Assembly (NCBI GenBank): GCA_012719125.1
Contig: JAAYAY010000178.1
Coordinates: 1 to 38,778 of the forward strand
Reading direction: 5' to 3'
DNA: 38,778 nt
Source: Planctomycetaceae bacterium
Lineage (GTDB): Bacteria > Planctomycetota > Planctomycetia > Pirellulales > Thermoguttaceae
The first letter of the stretch is position 1; the number at the start of each line of letters is the position of its first letter. Positions 9,401-15,346 of the stretch are shown here, one piece after another. Position numbers and translations under genes: made by a program. Under the pieces are notes generated by a model. That model made no database searches, was not told the DNA's origin, and saw only the letters and a list, made by a program, of their open reading frames with translations.

Positions 9401-9858
9401 CCGGTACCGAAAGGAAAATCGGGTGAAACGGTGAAGCCGTTGATAACCCAGCCGGTGACGGCGTTTTCGCCGTAGAGGTCGGACATCAGTGAGTGACCGC
9501 GGACGACCGAAGTGGGAACCGCCGTATCGCGGAGCGCCTGACGCATGGCCTCATCCAAATCGAGGCGGGGCGAAAAAACCTCGCGGCCGGCATTCTGGAG
9601 CGACTTGGCAGACCGGTTGGCGTGGGAGGCGATGACCACGAAGGCGAAGGCCGTGGCGGCGAACAGGGCCAGCATGCCGAGCAGGACGAGCAGGATGACG
9701 CCCCGGCGACGGGAAGAGTGAAGGGGGGACCTTGCCCCGGCCCTCCGCCTCGCTTCGCTGGAGAGGGAGATGGTGCGATCACCATTGTAGGACAGGTTTG
9801 TAACCTGTCGGGACAGGATGCAATCCTGTCCTACGGTTCGGTGTTTATGGGTTGCCAT
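3460..9858 (-). CDS. gspK: Giant GspK-like tip pseudopilin (2132 aa)
   Basis: After a 53-aa leader ending SRRRG, the sequence VILLVLLGMLALFAATAF follows. It is a prepilin-type helix without Glu at position 5, exactly as in T2SS GspK. Two copies of the GspK helix-hairpin-helix signature are visible: RLNLNTAGSLEQL near residue 617 and GKINLNTLNEQTVW near 1872. Acidic Ca-loop-like segments occur near 547-582 (DVNNDGLPDD, DVDNDGDGVPD), 1024-1036 (VDDDGDGIVDEP) and 1056-1083. T2SS GspK is about 330 aa and caps the pseudopilus with GspI and GspJ, so this is about six times longer, with most of the extra sequence between the two HhH signatures. Start: ATG at 9858 with GAGG nine nt upstream. The leader is abnormally long because it includes a translated palindromic repeat (9787-9834). 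Confidence 0.8.
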   Translation of the reverse strand: MATHKHRTVGQDCILSRQVTNLSYNGDRTISLSSEARRRAGARSPLHSSRRRGVILLVLLGMLALFAATAFAFVVIASHANRSAKSLQNAGREVFSPRLDLDEAMRQALRDTAVPTSVVRGHSLMSDLYGENAVTGWVINGFTVSPDFPFGTGTNPNPKGLAPNLLPGIPTAVTAHQTAAAGGQVIEFTAGYTLPGNNLGYSGGLIPDFPEGNPSAGQLATAGNQVPTTRTIPEWFGASGTNAVANEPSEFQRRVGCVLTIVDPNSRRYNLYNKSTRIVGYRRVPFSDASGTVIYHRYQVLPFEGVSAADTVNYFRKTGDPSRIKNTGPDFVINGTPFSGTGVGYNPNPIPGYAVSDAKIFNNAGYTGSPFEQPFALLPNPTDPNYYAPTALYTPYSPNEDYDAPDAQNMLLAMEHFDGAGTVVTRSPSLHRPALADYWLHRLAALLQGSSYGLLPVEAWRVLIRPELAPTAAVKNTILEVKRRCLLRPLSEDHPDFDGSNSNWPTANTPKYDTASVLADSDISRLQAKARRAWGAANLVPGLTYPWFVDVNNDGLPDDTNGDGLYNEEIVPWDVDNDGDGVPDSIWVDIGLPVRSLPDGRKYKPLVAMHCIDLDGRLNLNTAGSLEQLANKYTHDATGLLYPGNPVNSDELRDDYFAVDGVVYGQQLTESVGPAADATSNVSLRRGQGTGPAEISLYPMFYEIAKSVYTVPADRHNYAMLLYRNLMLGWKGTLSSRYVEFDGRYGELYERTAAEFYKPGPGKSNTAEALAMARLFGMPTAYNYMTWLASGTPSPWGSPLDLKGAMTVGLDLFGQPIYSDLRPVALAVNPLGYVYGSNQLAFASSLVDTPYELRLGRLAAQDAGSNAGQDNPFTIAEFEPFLRRFDADAYRLPGRLRQLLNAGANDPYRFMATTESWDIPVPAMALPKELLDDWQVLGQDPVDANKIRPPLHIDDLIAARIHSVNQAWVSDPSCPPPALSLRYPSAVTGVANAVEGAKRVNIAELLGTDLLSGLRMDLNRPFGNGVDDDGDGIVDEPSERLTLAAAGRFEMFSATARFDHDNDGWEYRDYDGSGTIDAADDNPSLPGALAEHLEASPVHDRIYEYRQAYARHLYVLMMALVDEAWYPEWDPFIARQLNTNTSFVPSAVDRQQARARAIAQWAINVVDFCDSDSIMTPFEYDIYPFATAATSVAAGQLISTWSGDGDPATHEDDTGVVFGCERPELLITETVATHDRRQSQKPPTSSPPPDPREYINTRRPEGALFVEVFNPNTPSELVAGEFAVDPSSGNNVGGIRLNQQTPGSGSPVWRLAIYALPTDRRAGELPNNRLGYADPLDATLSNPPTLARLVYFVDSSDVLPDESPTVPAFRPSASALAPILPRRYAVVGPGDYRNNQYGPGPGNGVTLLGATPASDVSNLRRIEIVPNVDPNVTQQVRVFADGVNDSVEQLRSAGAVSPPVGIVIDKVRAGASTSLRDLRLSISEPINGYAADATPPPANFNWVNGYDDGATPQDPAEDLSRSDTWGATDSDNDNIYEAWNGPLGGNGGTVSAVHYVHLQRLADPTRPYHVDQNPYRTVDFAPVDLTVFDSDSGADNHVIPSDNNRPYPLDSSNVASLFTRQRGEEIGDAANTRSFWQPVLVNAPDTNVPLARNPVALNGSVAATHTHFNGSLGASLGYLNEFYFEGRPLSASDFAVSASYAGAPGTESGAAGSLRFNPDPFPWITWLNRPFANPLELLQVPVVGSSQLLASYENDLTKAPTANQSYTGGHEGFSHLGSFFAARNPSDNSPSADVEAARGRLRGLTDATLNDLPAAQVRASNFYRILEYVHVPTRFVNSYVHGYDAALMGQRPNEPPHLFHPPFNTFSDYREPGKINLNTLNEQTVWQGLAGDDAELADPNTAAFFINARRAYGDPATGPFDLDPLASAATPPLPTRVANPFRSFAGEYLLPSMPGRDIPDNPMTLPGMPVDPANNEYDPYFAHVIQEGVNATLLRARFNPGNLLEPLNNRPPLFANSASTAAYDNDQKNPYYQYESLSRLSNLTTTRSNVYALWITVGYFEVEKYGLYDPGVSWHKHVYPEGYTIGQELGVESGEVKRHRAFYVIDRSIPVGFVPGQDLNTEKAVLLRRFIE
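9787..9834. repeat. 48-bp double palindrome inside the GspK-like leader
   Basis: The outer arms GTAGGACAGG (9787-9796) and CCTGTCCTAC (9825-9834) are perfect reverse complements. Each half is also a palindrome: GACAGGTT-tgt-AACCTGTC (9791-9809) and GGACAGGAT-gca-ATCCTGTCC (9811-9831). It can therefore form one long hairpin or two small ones. It is 48 bp, a multiple of three, and is read in frame as about 16 residues of the leader. The look is of a REP/REPIN-like dispersed element; genome copy number cannot be seen here. Confidence 0.85.
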
Positions 9859-9917
9859 GGCGAGCTACCTCATTCTGTTTCGGATGGGTCCCCTTGCCCG
9901 GACCGGACCGAAGAAGA

Positions 9918-9938
9918 GTGAAGGGTGAAGGGTGAAAT
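9918..9938. repeat. Tandem heptamer array GTGAAGG
   Basis: GTGAAGG (9918-9924), GTGAAGG (9925-9931) and the variant GTGAAAT (9932-9938) stand between the GspI-like stop and the GspK-like start. On the plus strand this places TGA every seven bases. The 13-mer GAAGAGTGAAGGG, which runs into the array, recurs almost exactly near 9714, within the GspK-like leader. Confidence 0.8.
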
Positions 9939-9970
9939 TTTCACGCTTGGCCCTTTGGGTGTATCTGGCG

Positions 9971-11626
9971 CTATAGTTCTCGGATATCGACGGTGGTGGA
10001 GACAACGCCGACGACGTCTTCGATAAGGGCCGCCTCGGCGATGTCGGTTGCGGGGTTGAAACGCGGATAACTGCCGTCGTCGGTTGTGTCAACTTGCCAA
10101 TCAGGACCGGCCAGGGTGACGTAGCGGCCGCGACCGGTCAGTGCCGGCCCGGTGAGGTTGGACGGGTCGAGAAAGGGTGGCGTGAAGCTCGCATCTATGG
10201 TGAATTCGTCGTCGACGCTGACGACCCGATACCACTTGCAGACTGTCGGAGGGGTCTCCACCCAGACGCCGCTGTTATTGTAGGTTCTCACAGGTCGAGA
10301 GCGGTCGACGGCTTTGAGCATGATCCATTGATCCTTGCGGACCTCGAGATAGCCGGCCGGGGGATTCGTGGGGACATTGGTGGTGCCCACGCCGGTGCCC
10401 GGCACGAACAGCAGGACGTCGCCGCCGCTGACGCCTCCACCGACGATCTTGGCATATACGGAACGCTCGCGAATGGCCTCGGCGTCGGTGGCGTCGTAAA
10501 TCTCCGCCGGAGTGGCGATGCAGGGCAAGGTGCGGTTCTGGAAGACGACAATCGAGATTTCGTACTGTGTGACCGTGGCGGGATTGACCAGGGGAATGCC
10601 GGGCGTGGTCATATTGCCGTCGTTGTCGTGGTCCCAGGTGGCGTCGTTTGTCGTGTATCGCAGTTCGGTAGACGGCATCACCGGTGAAATCATGGCCGAC
10701 CAGGTGTATTGGTTGTTGCCGCTAGCCACCAGAGGATAGTCGCCCGTGCCCATGGTCGCCTCGTCGCTGCGGAGGACCGGAAAGGGCCAGTCCTTTCCGT
10801 CGGTCCAGGTGAAAGACTGGCGGGGCCGTGCGTTGTCGCTTTCGAGGGAGAAGACCAGTTCGTCGGCCCAGGTGGTGATCCGTTCGGCCAGGGCCTCGTG
10901 GATCGGGAAGCCGACGCGGCGAGCCAGGGCCCGTTCGGGCCATTGGCGCACATAGGGTCCGGTCCCTACCGTGAATTCCCGGTCAGGATAGCCCGTGTAA
11001 GGAAAATGGCGGACGGTGTCGGTCAAGTCGTTGTTGCCGTAGAGGGTGAAGAAGGGATCGAGGAAGAACACCTCGCCGTAGATCAGCCCGGTGAGGTTGT
11101 CGTTTCGGTTGGGCGGTGTGTTGACGTCGTAGATCAGGTAGTCATTGGTGCCCGTGTTGCTGTACTCACCCGAATTGACGATGGCCGACCTGAAGACGCC
11201 TATGCCGCCCCATTTCTGTTTCCACAGTCCGGGCTGATACCAGCGACGGACTTGGATGTCGTTGAGGGCGGCGCGCCCGCAGGCGGCGGAGCGGTCGCTT
11301 TTGAGAGCCTCGTTCATGAGGGCGTTGCCGGCGGGAATGACCATGGCGATGCCCATCAGGCCCAGGGTGAGGACGAAGACGGAGACCAGCACCTCGAGCA
11401 GGCTCAGGCCGCGACGGGCGCGGAAGGTAGCAGGCATACGCCGTGTGCCGTCCGCCGGAGTCGCAGGGGCACTGCTTGCAAGCCAGCAGTGGCACACGCG
11501 GTGCCGAACGTTAAGCGACCAAGCGCGGGGCAAGCCCACGCGGTTAGACTCAGCGCGGGGCAAGCCCACGCGGTTAGGTTTGTTTGCCGACTCGGGGATC
11601 GGTGTATTGATCAAGGTCGCGTTCAT
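9971..11626 (-). CDS. GspI-like minor pseudopilin with repeat-bearing leader (551 aa)
   Basis: The class III signal FRARRG|LSLLEVLVSVFVLTLGLMGIA has Gly at -1 and Glu at +5. The downstream helix (NALMNEALKSDRSAA) fits a GspI/PilV-like minor pseudopilin; T2SS GspI is about 130 aa. Two starts are possible. ATG at 11626 overlaps the upstream stop as ATGA and has AGGGAG about ten nt upstream, giving a 73-residue leader. ATG at 11437 gives a normal 10-residue leader (MPATFRARRG) but no ribosome binding site. I chose the first because of the coupling signal. The residues between the two starts are translated palindromic repeats (11435-11577), read as RVGLPRA twice and a Cys-containing segment, so repeats probably invaded an originally short leader or gap. 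The open frame continues upstream of 11626, but that part is a shadow of the previous gene. Confidence 0.7.
   Translation of the reverse strand: MNATLINTPIPESANKPNRVGLPRAESNRVGLPRAWSLNVRHRVCHCWLASSAPATPADGTRRMPATFRARRGLSLLEVLVSVFVLTLGLMGIAMVIPAGNALMNEALKSDRSAACGRAALNDIQVRRWYQPGLWKQKWGGIGVFRSAIVNSGEYSNTGTNDYLIYDVNTPPNRNDNLTGLIYGEVFFLDPFFTLYGNNDLTDTVRHFPYTGYPDREFTVGTGPYVRQWPERALARRVGFPIHEALAERITTWADELVFSLESDNARPRQSFTWTDGKDWPFPVLRSDEATMGTGDYPLVASGNNQYTWSAMISPVMPSTELRYTTNDATWDHDNDGNMTTPGIPLVNPATVTQYEISIVVFQNRTLPCIATPAEIYDATDAEAIRERSVYAKIVGGGVSGGDVLLFVPGTGVGTTNVPTNPPAGYLEVRKDQWIMLKAVDRSRPVRTYNNSGVWVETPPTVCKWYRVVSVDDEFTIDASFTPPFLDPSNLTGPALTGRGRYVTLAGPDWQVDTTDDGSYPRFNPATDIAEAALIEDVVGVVSTTVDIREL
11435..11505. 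repeat. Nested inverted repeat in GspI-like leader
   Basis: Outer arms GTGTGCC (near 11443-11449) and GGCACAC (near 11491-11497) flank an inner pair CACTGCT / AGCAGTG (about 11470-11490), giving a long interrupted hairpin. It overlaps the alternative ATG of the pseudopilin at 11437 and sits 16 bp from the 30-bp-period repeats at 11521. Confidence 0.65.
11521..11577. repeat. Two direct copies of a 26-bp palindrome-containing repeat, 30-bp period
   Basis: Identical 26-bp cores occupy 11522-11547 and 11552-11577, each containing GGGC-aa-GCCC within a GCGC...GCG context. They are translated on the minus strand as NRVGLPRA repeated. A period of 30 bp keeps the frame open through both copies. The period equals that of the unrelated palindrome at 1222-1281. 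Confidence 0.85.
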
Positions 11627-12945
11627 TCTTCGGATGCTCCCTTGCTGACTTGGCCTTCGCGGGCGTAGAACCGGGAGATTTGCATTTGAACCGCCAGGTT
11701 TGTGGGATCGGTTTCGTCCGGGTCGCCGGGGACCCAGACCTCGGCCGGGGTGGCAAACGGGGCGTTGACTTGGGCCGAATTGACCGCGCCGTTCTGGGGA
11801 GCGATCGCCATCCAGATATTGGAGGCGTCCTGCCAGTTGTGCAATCCGTCTTCGGCGAGGGAGCGGACGCGGCCGGGCGTGGCGGCGCTGGAGATCGGCT
11901 CGTGCCCGGTGCGCTGCCACTTGCCGACCATGAGGAAGACGGGGCGGGTGATGCGAACGGGTTCGTACGTGGGTGCGCCCGTCGAGGTCGCGGCCATCCA
12001 GTGGTAGACCGCCTCGACGGCCCCGTTGGGGGCGAAGAGGACCATCGGACCGTAGCTTTCGCCGGAATCGCCGATGCGGGCGAAGCCGTCGGAAAACTGG
12101 CGGATCTCACCTGAGTCCTGCTCATAGGTCTCAAAGGCGCGGGGCGGGAGCGGTGGGCCGGCCGCGGGGTAGTAGTCGGCCGGGGTGTAGTAGCCCGAGT
12201 CGCCGAGGTCGATGACGACATCCTTGGGGAGTCGGACCGGCGGGACCGGCGAGGGCTGGGGCTGACGCTGGATCTGGAAGGGAACTGCGTTTGACAGACT
12301 TGTGGTGGGCCAGGGGACGCCGCCCAACTCACTCGCCGAGGTGGCGACGACGAGAACCTGGGTGTCGACGTAATTATCGCCATTCGTATCGGCCGCGTAG
12401 CCGGCCATGTTGGGATCGAAGAACGTGAGGTACCCGTCCCCGTCGGTCGCGAAGTTCGTGTTGGTTATTACATAAGACGGTCCCTGGTAGTTGAACTGGA
12501 TGCGGTCTCCGATGCGGATCAATCGGTTGGCGAAGTCACTGACCTGGATATGCACTTGCAGTTCGACCAGGGAACCCCCGGCGCTGACATTCTGCACTCT
12601 TACGCGGGAGTTGGAGAACTCGCCGGCGTAGGGGGGCGGGATTTCGACCAGGCGAAGGACGTTGCAGGCGTCGTCCTGGTAGACGGTGGCGCCGGCGGTG
12701 TCGGTCTGCTGGACCCGTTCGAAGAGGACGCCGACGGGACGCTGGATCTCGAGGGCCCGGATCTTGGCCTGGGTGAGCAAGACGTCGATCGCCCGGACGG
12801 CCTCGCGGAGCCTTCGACCCTCGGTCAAGGGGCGAATGGTGGGGATGGCGAAGGCGGCCAGCAGGAGCATGATGGTGACGACGACCATCAGTTCGACCAG
12901 CGTCACGCCGCGCCGAGTGTGCGGGTTTCGATGGAGAGCATTCAT
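11623..12945 (-). CDS. GspH-like pseudopilin (440 aa)
   Basis: Leader MNALHRNPHTRRG (13 aa), cleavage Gly13|Val14, then VTLVELMVVVTIMLLLAAF with Glu at +5. The following TEGRRLREAVRAIDVLLTQAKIRALEIQRPVGVLFER closely follows the GspH/FimT pattern, where an amphipathic helix of the form LxxxARxxAIxxxRPV leads into the C-terminal beta domain; hence GspH-like. Family length is about 170 aa, so the globular part is enlarged. An acidic DTNGDNYVD loop may bind calcium. Start: ATG at 12945 overlapping the upstream stop as TGATG, indicating translational coupling. The open frame extends 30 codons further upstream, but that is out-of-frame reading of the previous gene. The stop overlaps the next start (ATGA). 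Confidence 0.78.
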   Translation of the reverse strand: MNALHRNPHTRRGVTLVELMVVVTIMLLLAAFAIPTIRPLTEGRRLREAVRAIDVLLTQAKIRALEIQRPVGVLFERVQQTDTAGATVYQDDACNVLRLVEIPPPYAGEFSNSRVRVQNVSAGGSLVELQVHIQVSDFANRLIRIGDRIQFNYQGPSYVITNTNFATDGDGYLTFFDPNMAGYAADTNGDNYVDTQVLVVATSASELGGVPWPTTSLSNAVPFQIQRQPQPSPVPPVRLPKDVVIDLGDSGYYTPADYYPAAGPPLPPRAFETYEQDSGEIRQFSDGFARIGDSGESYGPMVLFAPNGAVEAVYHWMAATSTGAPTYEPVRITRPVFLMVGKWQRTGHEPISSAATPGRVRSLAEDGLHNWQDASNIWMAIAPQNGAVNSAQVNAPFATPAEVWVPGDPDETDPTNLAVQMQISRFYAREGQVSKGASEE

Positions 12946-14069
12946 CAGTTCATCCCCAGCGAATGGTTGGTGATGTTGTCGGTGTGGTGGCCGGCTTCTG
13001 CGGCAACGTCCGGATCCGGGTCTGTCGGCGAGCACGGCGCACCGATGTCCAAACCGTCAATCCAGACTTTGGCGAGACTCTCTCCGGGGGCGAATTGGAC
13101 GTTCCAGTTCGACTTCTGATTGAGCCCGTAGATCTTGTCCGGTCCGCCTGAATAGACCAGCGGCACGAGCCGGTAGGTGGCAGCGGTTGCCGGGCGGTGC
13201 CATTTGCTGTTTTCCTCGATCAAATCGCCGAGCCGCCGCGGGTTCATGGGGTCGGAGTCGTTTTCCGGATCGCCTGTCATCAAGTCTGACTCGGTGACGA
13301 ACCCAGGAGCCCATCGAATGAACATGATGGGGCGGTCCCAGGCGTCGTGGAACTCCATGAAGCCGTCGCCGTCGGCGTCGCCGATCTCGTCGTCGCGAAA
13401 CTGCTCGCGAGCTTCGGGATCGGCCTGGATGATCATGTACAGACACTCGGCCGAATCGAACTTGGGGTCGAACTTGTCCCGGTTGCTGTAGAGTTGCCGC
13501 CAATAGCGCTTTGCGAGCGACGTGCGAGCTATACCGGCAATTGGCTGGTTTTTCTCGTCGGGCATCATGGCGTAAGGCGTTCCGTTTGTGTCAACCCAAC
13601 TTCGCTGGCTTCGATCGGCAGACGCAAACGAGGCAACCGGGTGCACTTCGCCCAAGTCTCCGTCGGCAGCGGACATGTCGGTGGTGAAGTCTAGCGCTGC
13701 TGTGGTTGACGGATAAATGGAACTGGAGGAAGCGACGGGGAACACGATATCCCTGACACGGTCCGGCATTTCCATCCGCATGATTTCATGGAGGACGCGG
13801 AACTTGAGTTCCGCCATGGCGTCGGGCGGCATGCGGCGGTTCCGCATCGGCAGCCGGCGGGTGAAGAACTCGGCGTACTTGGCCTGGATGATCACATCCA
13901 GCTTGGCGATCGTGGCCTGAGTCTTGGCCTTGCGGGCGCTCTGGCGGGCCGCGTAGACCGCGCCGAGGGACATGCCGGCCAGCATGCCGATGATGGTGAT
14001 GACGACCAGGAGCTCGACGAGAGTGAAGGCGGCCCGATCGTTGGTTGGTTGGTTGTGTTTCCGAATCAT
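12945..14069 (-). CDS. GspG-like pseudopilin 2 (374 aa)
   Basis: Leader MIRKHNQPTNDRAA, cleavage Ala14|Phe15 (Ala, not Gly, at -1), then FTLVELLVVITIIGMLAGMS with Glu at +5. The IGMLA helix and the early ARKAKTQATIAKLD segment are typical of major pseudopilins. GDADGDGFMEFHDAWDRPIMF resembles the GspG D-PWGNPY region joined to an EF-like calcium loop. The C-terminus (VYSGGPDKIYG ... DNITN) matches the GspG calcium-binding tail, SxGPDG followed by DDITN. T2SS GspG is about 140 aa. Start: ATG at 14069 with a strong AAGGAGG six nt upstream. It is separated by 43 bp from the other GspG-like gene, of which it is a divergent paralogue. Confidence 0.8.
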   Translation of the reverse strand: MIRKHNQPTNDRAAFTLVELLVVITIIGMLAGMSLGAVYAARQSARKAKTQATIAKLDVIIQAKYAEFFTRRLPMRNRRMPPDAMAELKFRVLHEIMRMEMPDRVRDIVFPVASSSSIYPSTTAALDFTTDMSAADGDLGEVHPVASFASADRSQRSWVDTNGTPYAMMPDEKNQPIAGIARTSLAKRYWRQLYSNRDKFDPKFDSAECLYMIIQADPEAREQFRDDEIGDADGDGFMEFHDAWDRPIMFIRWAPGFVTESDLMTGDPENDSDPMNPRRLGDLIEENSKWHRPATAATYRLVPLVYSGGPDKIYGLNQKSNWNVQFAPGESLAKVWIDGLDIGAPCSPTDPDPDVAAEAGHHTDNITNHSLGMN

Positions 14070-14112
14070 GTTAGCCTCCTTCCGGGAGGGCGGCTGGCTG
14101 TGGGGAGTCGCG

Positions 14113-15129
14113 TCACATTTCGGACTCGAGGTCGCTCTTGGCAAAGTTGGTCAGGTTGTCGAAGTCGCCGTCGGAGAAGTTCTGGCCGACTTTGGAGAAG
14201 CGGAAGTCGTAGGCGCCGTAGGGCGCCGGGGGCGGGCTGGCCGCCCCGGGGGTGCTGGTGGAGAAGACGCCGTCGAGTCCTGGGGCGATGATCTGGTAGC
14301 CCTCCGGCTCGCGCCAGACGCGGAGTACCGTGGCAGGAGTGGTAGCGTGAACCGACAAGGTCGGCACGGGGTCGTAGGCGTCTTCGAGGTAGGGAACGCA
14401 GTAGTTGTCGGCGGCCAACTCGAACTTGAAGGGTCGGAAGAGGTCGTTGTCGTCGGCGTCTCCGTACTCGAAGTTGCCGGACTTGTTGTTCTTGATCGCG
14501 CGGAAGTAGACGTAAGGGGCGCGGGGCTGCACGTTGGGCTGCATGAGTTGCAGGGCGTCCATGCGATTGAGGTCGAAGTCGTAGTAGGGAGTCGTGCGAG
14601 GCTCGCCCCCCTTGAAGGGGTTAGACGGATCGGTGCTGAAGCCTTTGGGCTTGCCGCTGGCGTCGGGGATTCCTCCGAGCCAGAAGGTCAAGGCGGTGGA
14701 GGGATTGAGTTGGTTCTTGGCGGGGCCAGCGGTAACTGGTTGACCAACGGAGGAACTGAGAAGCGTGAGGAAGGCCGCGAACCGATCTTCGTCGGTGGCA
14801 CCGGCGAGTCGCATTTGGGGGAAGGCCTTGCGGAGGTGGCGGACGACCCGGGCACGGGCGGCGGGGCCGCGGGGGTCGGCTGCCGGCAGATCGCAGAAGG
14901 CGAAGTCGGGGGGGAGTTCGCCGACGGTGCTTTTGTAGTTCTGGAGGCCCATTTCGACCTGTTTGACGTCGGCGACGATGATGCCGCGGAGGACGCCCTT
15001 GCGAGCGGCGATGGTGGCCCCGGTGATCAGCCCGGCGAGGATGCCGATAATGACGATCACCGTGAGCATTTCAACCAGAGTGAAACCGCCCCGGCGTGCG
15101 GGTTTCGTCTTGGGGTTCTTGACGGTCAT
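14113..15129 (-). CDS. gspG: GspG-like pseudopilin 1 (338 aa)
   Basis: Leader MTVKNPKTKPARRGG, cleavage Gly15|Phe16, then FTLVEMLTVIVIIGILAGLI with Glu at +5, the textbook major pseudopilin pattern. VADVKQVEMGLQNYKSTVGELPPDF matches the GspG alpha1/loop, where a Lys-xx-YK-xx-GxxPP segment follows the helix. The tail IIAPGLDGVFSTS ... DFDNLTNF corresponds to the GspG calcium loop (SxGxDGxxGT...DDITN). It is the probable fibre-forming subunit of the system. Start: ATG at 15129 with GGGAGG upstream. The open frame continues 56 codons further, without a ribosome binding site, through a heptamer repeat; I reject that extension. It follows the GspF gene by 217 bp of repeat-containing sequence. Confidence 0.85.
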   Translation of the reverse strand: MTVKNPKTKPARRGGFTLVEMLTVIVIIGILAGLITGATIAARKGVLRGIIVADVKQVEMGLQNYKSTVGELPPDFAFCDLPAADPRGPAARARVVRHLRKAFPQMRLAGATDEDRFAAFLTLLSSSVGQPVTAGPAKNQLNPSTALTFWLGGIPDASGKPKGFSTDPSNPFKGGEPRTTPYYDFDLNRMDALQLMQPNVQPRAPYVYFRAIKNNKSGNFEYGDADDNDLFRPFKFELAADNYCVPYLEDAYDPVPTLSVHATTPATVLRVWREPEGYQIIAPGLDGVFSTSTPGAASPPPAPYGAYDFRFSKVGQNFSDGDFDNLTNFAKSDLESEM

Positions 15130-15150
15130 TTTCGTTTCCTCCCGAGATGG

Positions 15151-15178
15151 TGAGCTATGAGCTTTGAGCCGTGAGCTT
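15151..15178. repeat. Tandem heptamer array TGAGCTN
   Basis: Four adjacent 7-nt units on the plus strand: TGAGCTA, TGAGCTT, TGAGCCG, TGAGCTT. They lie 21 bp upstream of the ATG of the GspG-like gene, with the Shine-Dalgarno between. Units of the same type (TGAGCTA, TGAGCCG on the minus strand) recur in the array after pilT at 18535. Confidence 0.88.
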
Positions 15179-15346
15179 TGGCGGTTGTAGGTTTGCTGGC
15201 ATTCACTCTTCTGCTTGCGCAGTGCGGGCGCAGAGGCGGTTTGGGGACGGCGCTGTGCGTCGAGCTTGCGCGAGTCAGCAACATGCTTTCGTGCCAATTG
15301 GCGCCTCGCCGGATGCCCTTATCCCGGAGAGGCCGGTCTGGCCCGA

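Noticed and set aside
11521-11577. Possible CRISPR (repeats with 30-bp period)
   Set aside because: Only two copies, effectively no unique spacer (4 bp), within a coding leader, no cas genes nearby.
11627-11920. N-terminal extension of the GspI-like frame to 11920
   Set aside because: The Arg-rich extension is an out-of-frame reading of the GspH-like gene; the ATGA-coupled start at 11626 is better.
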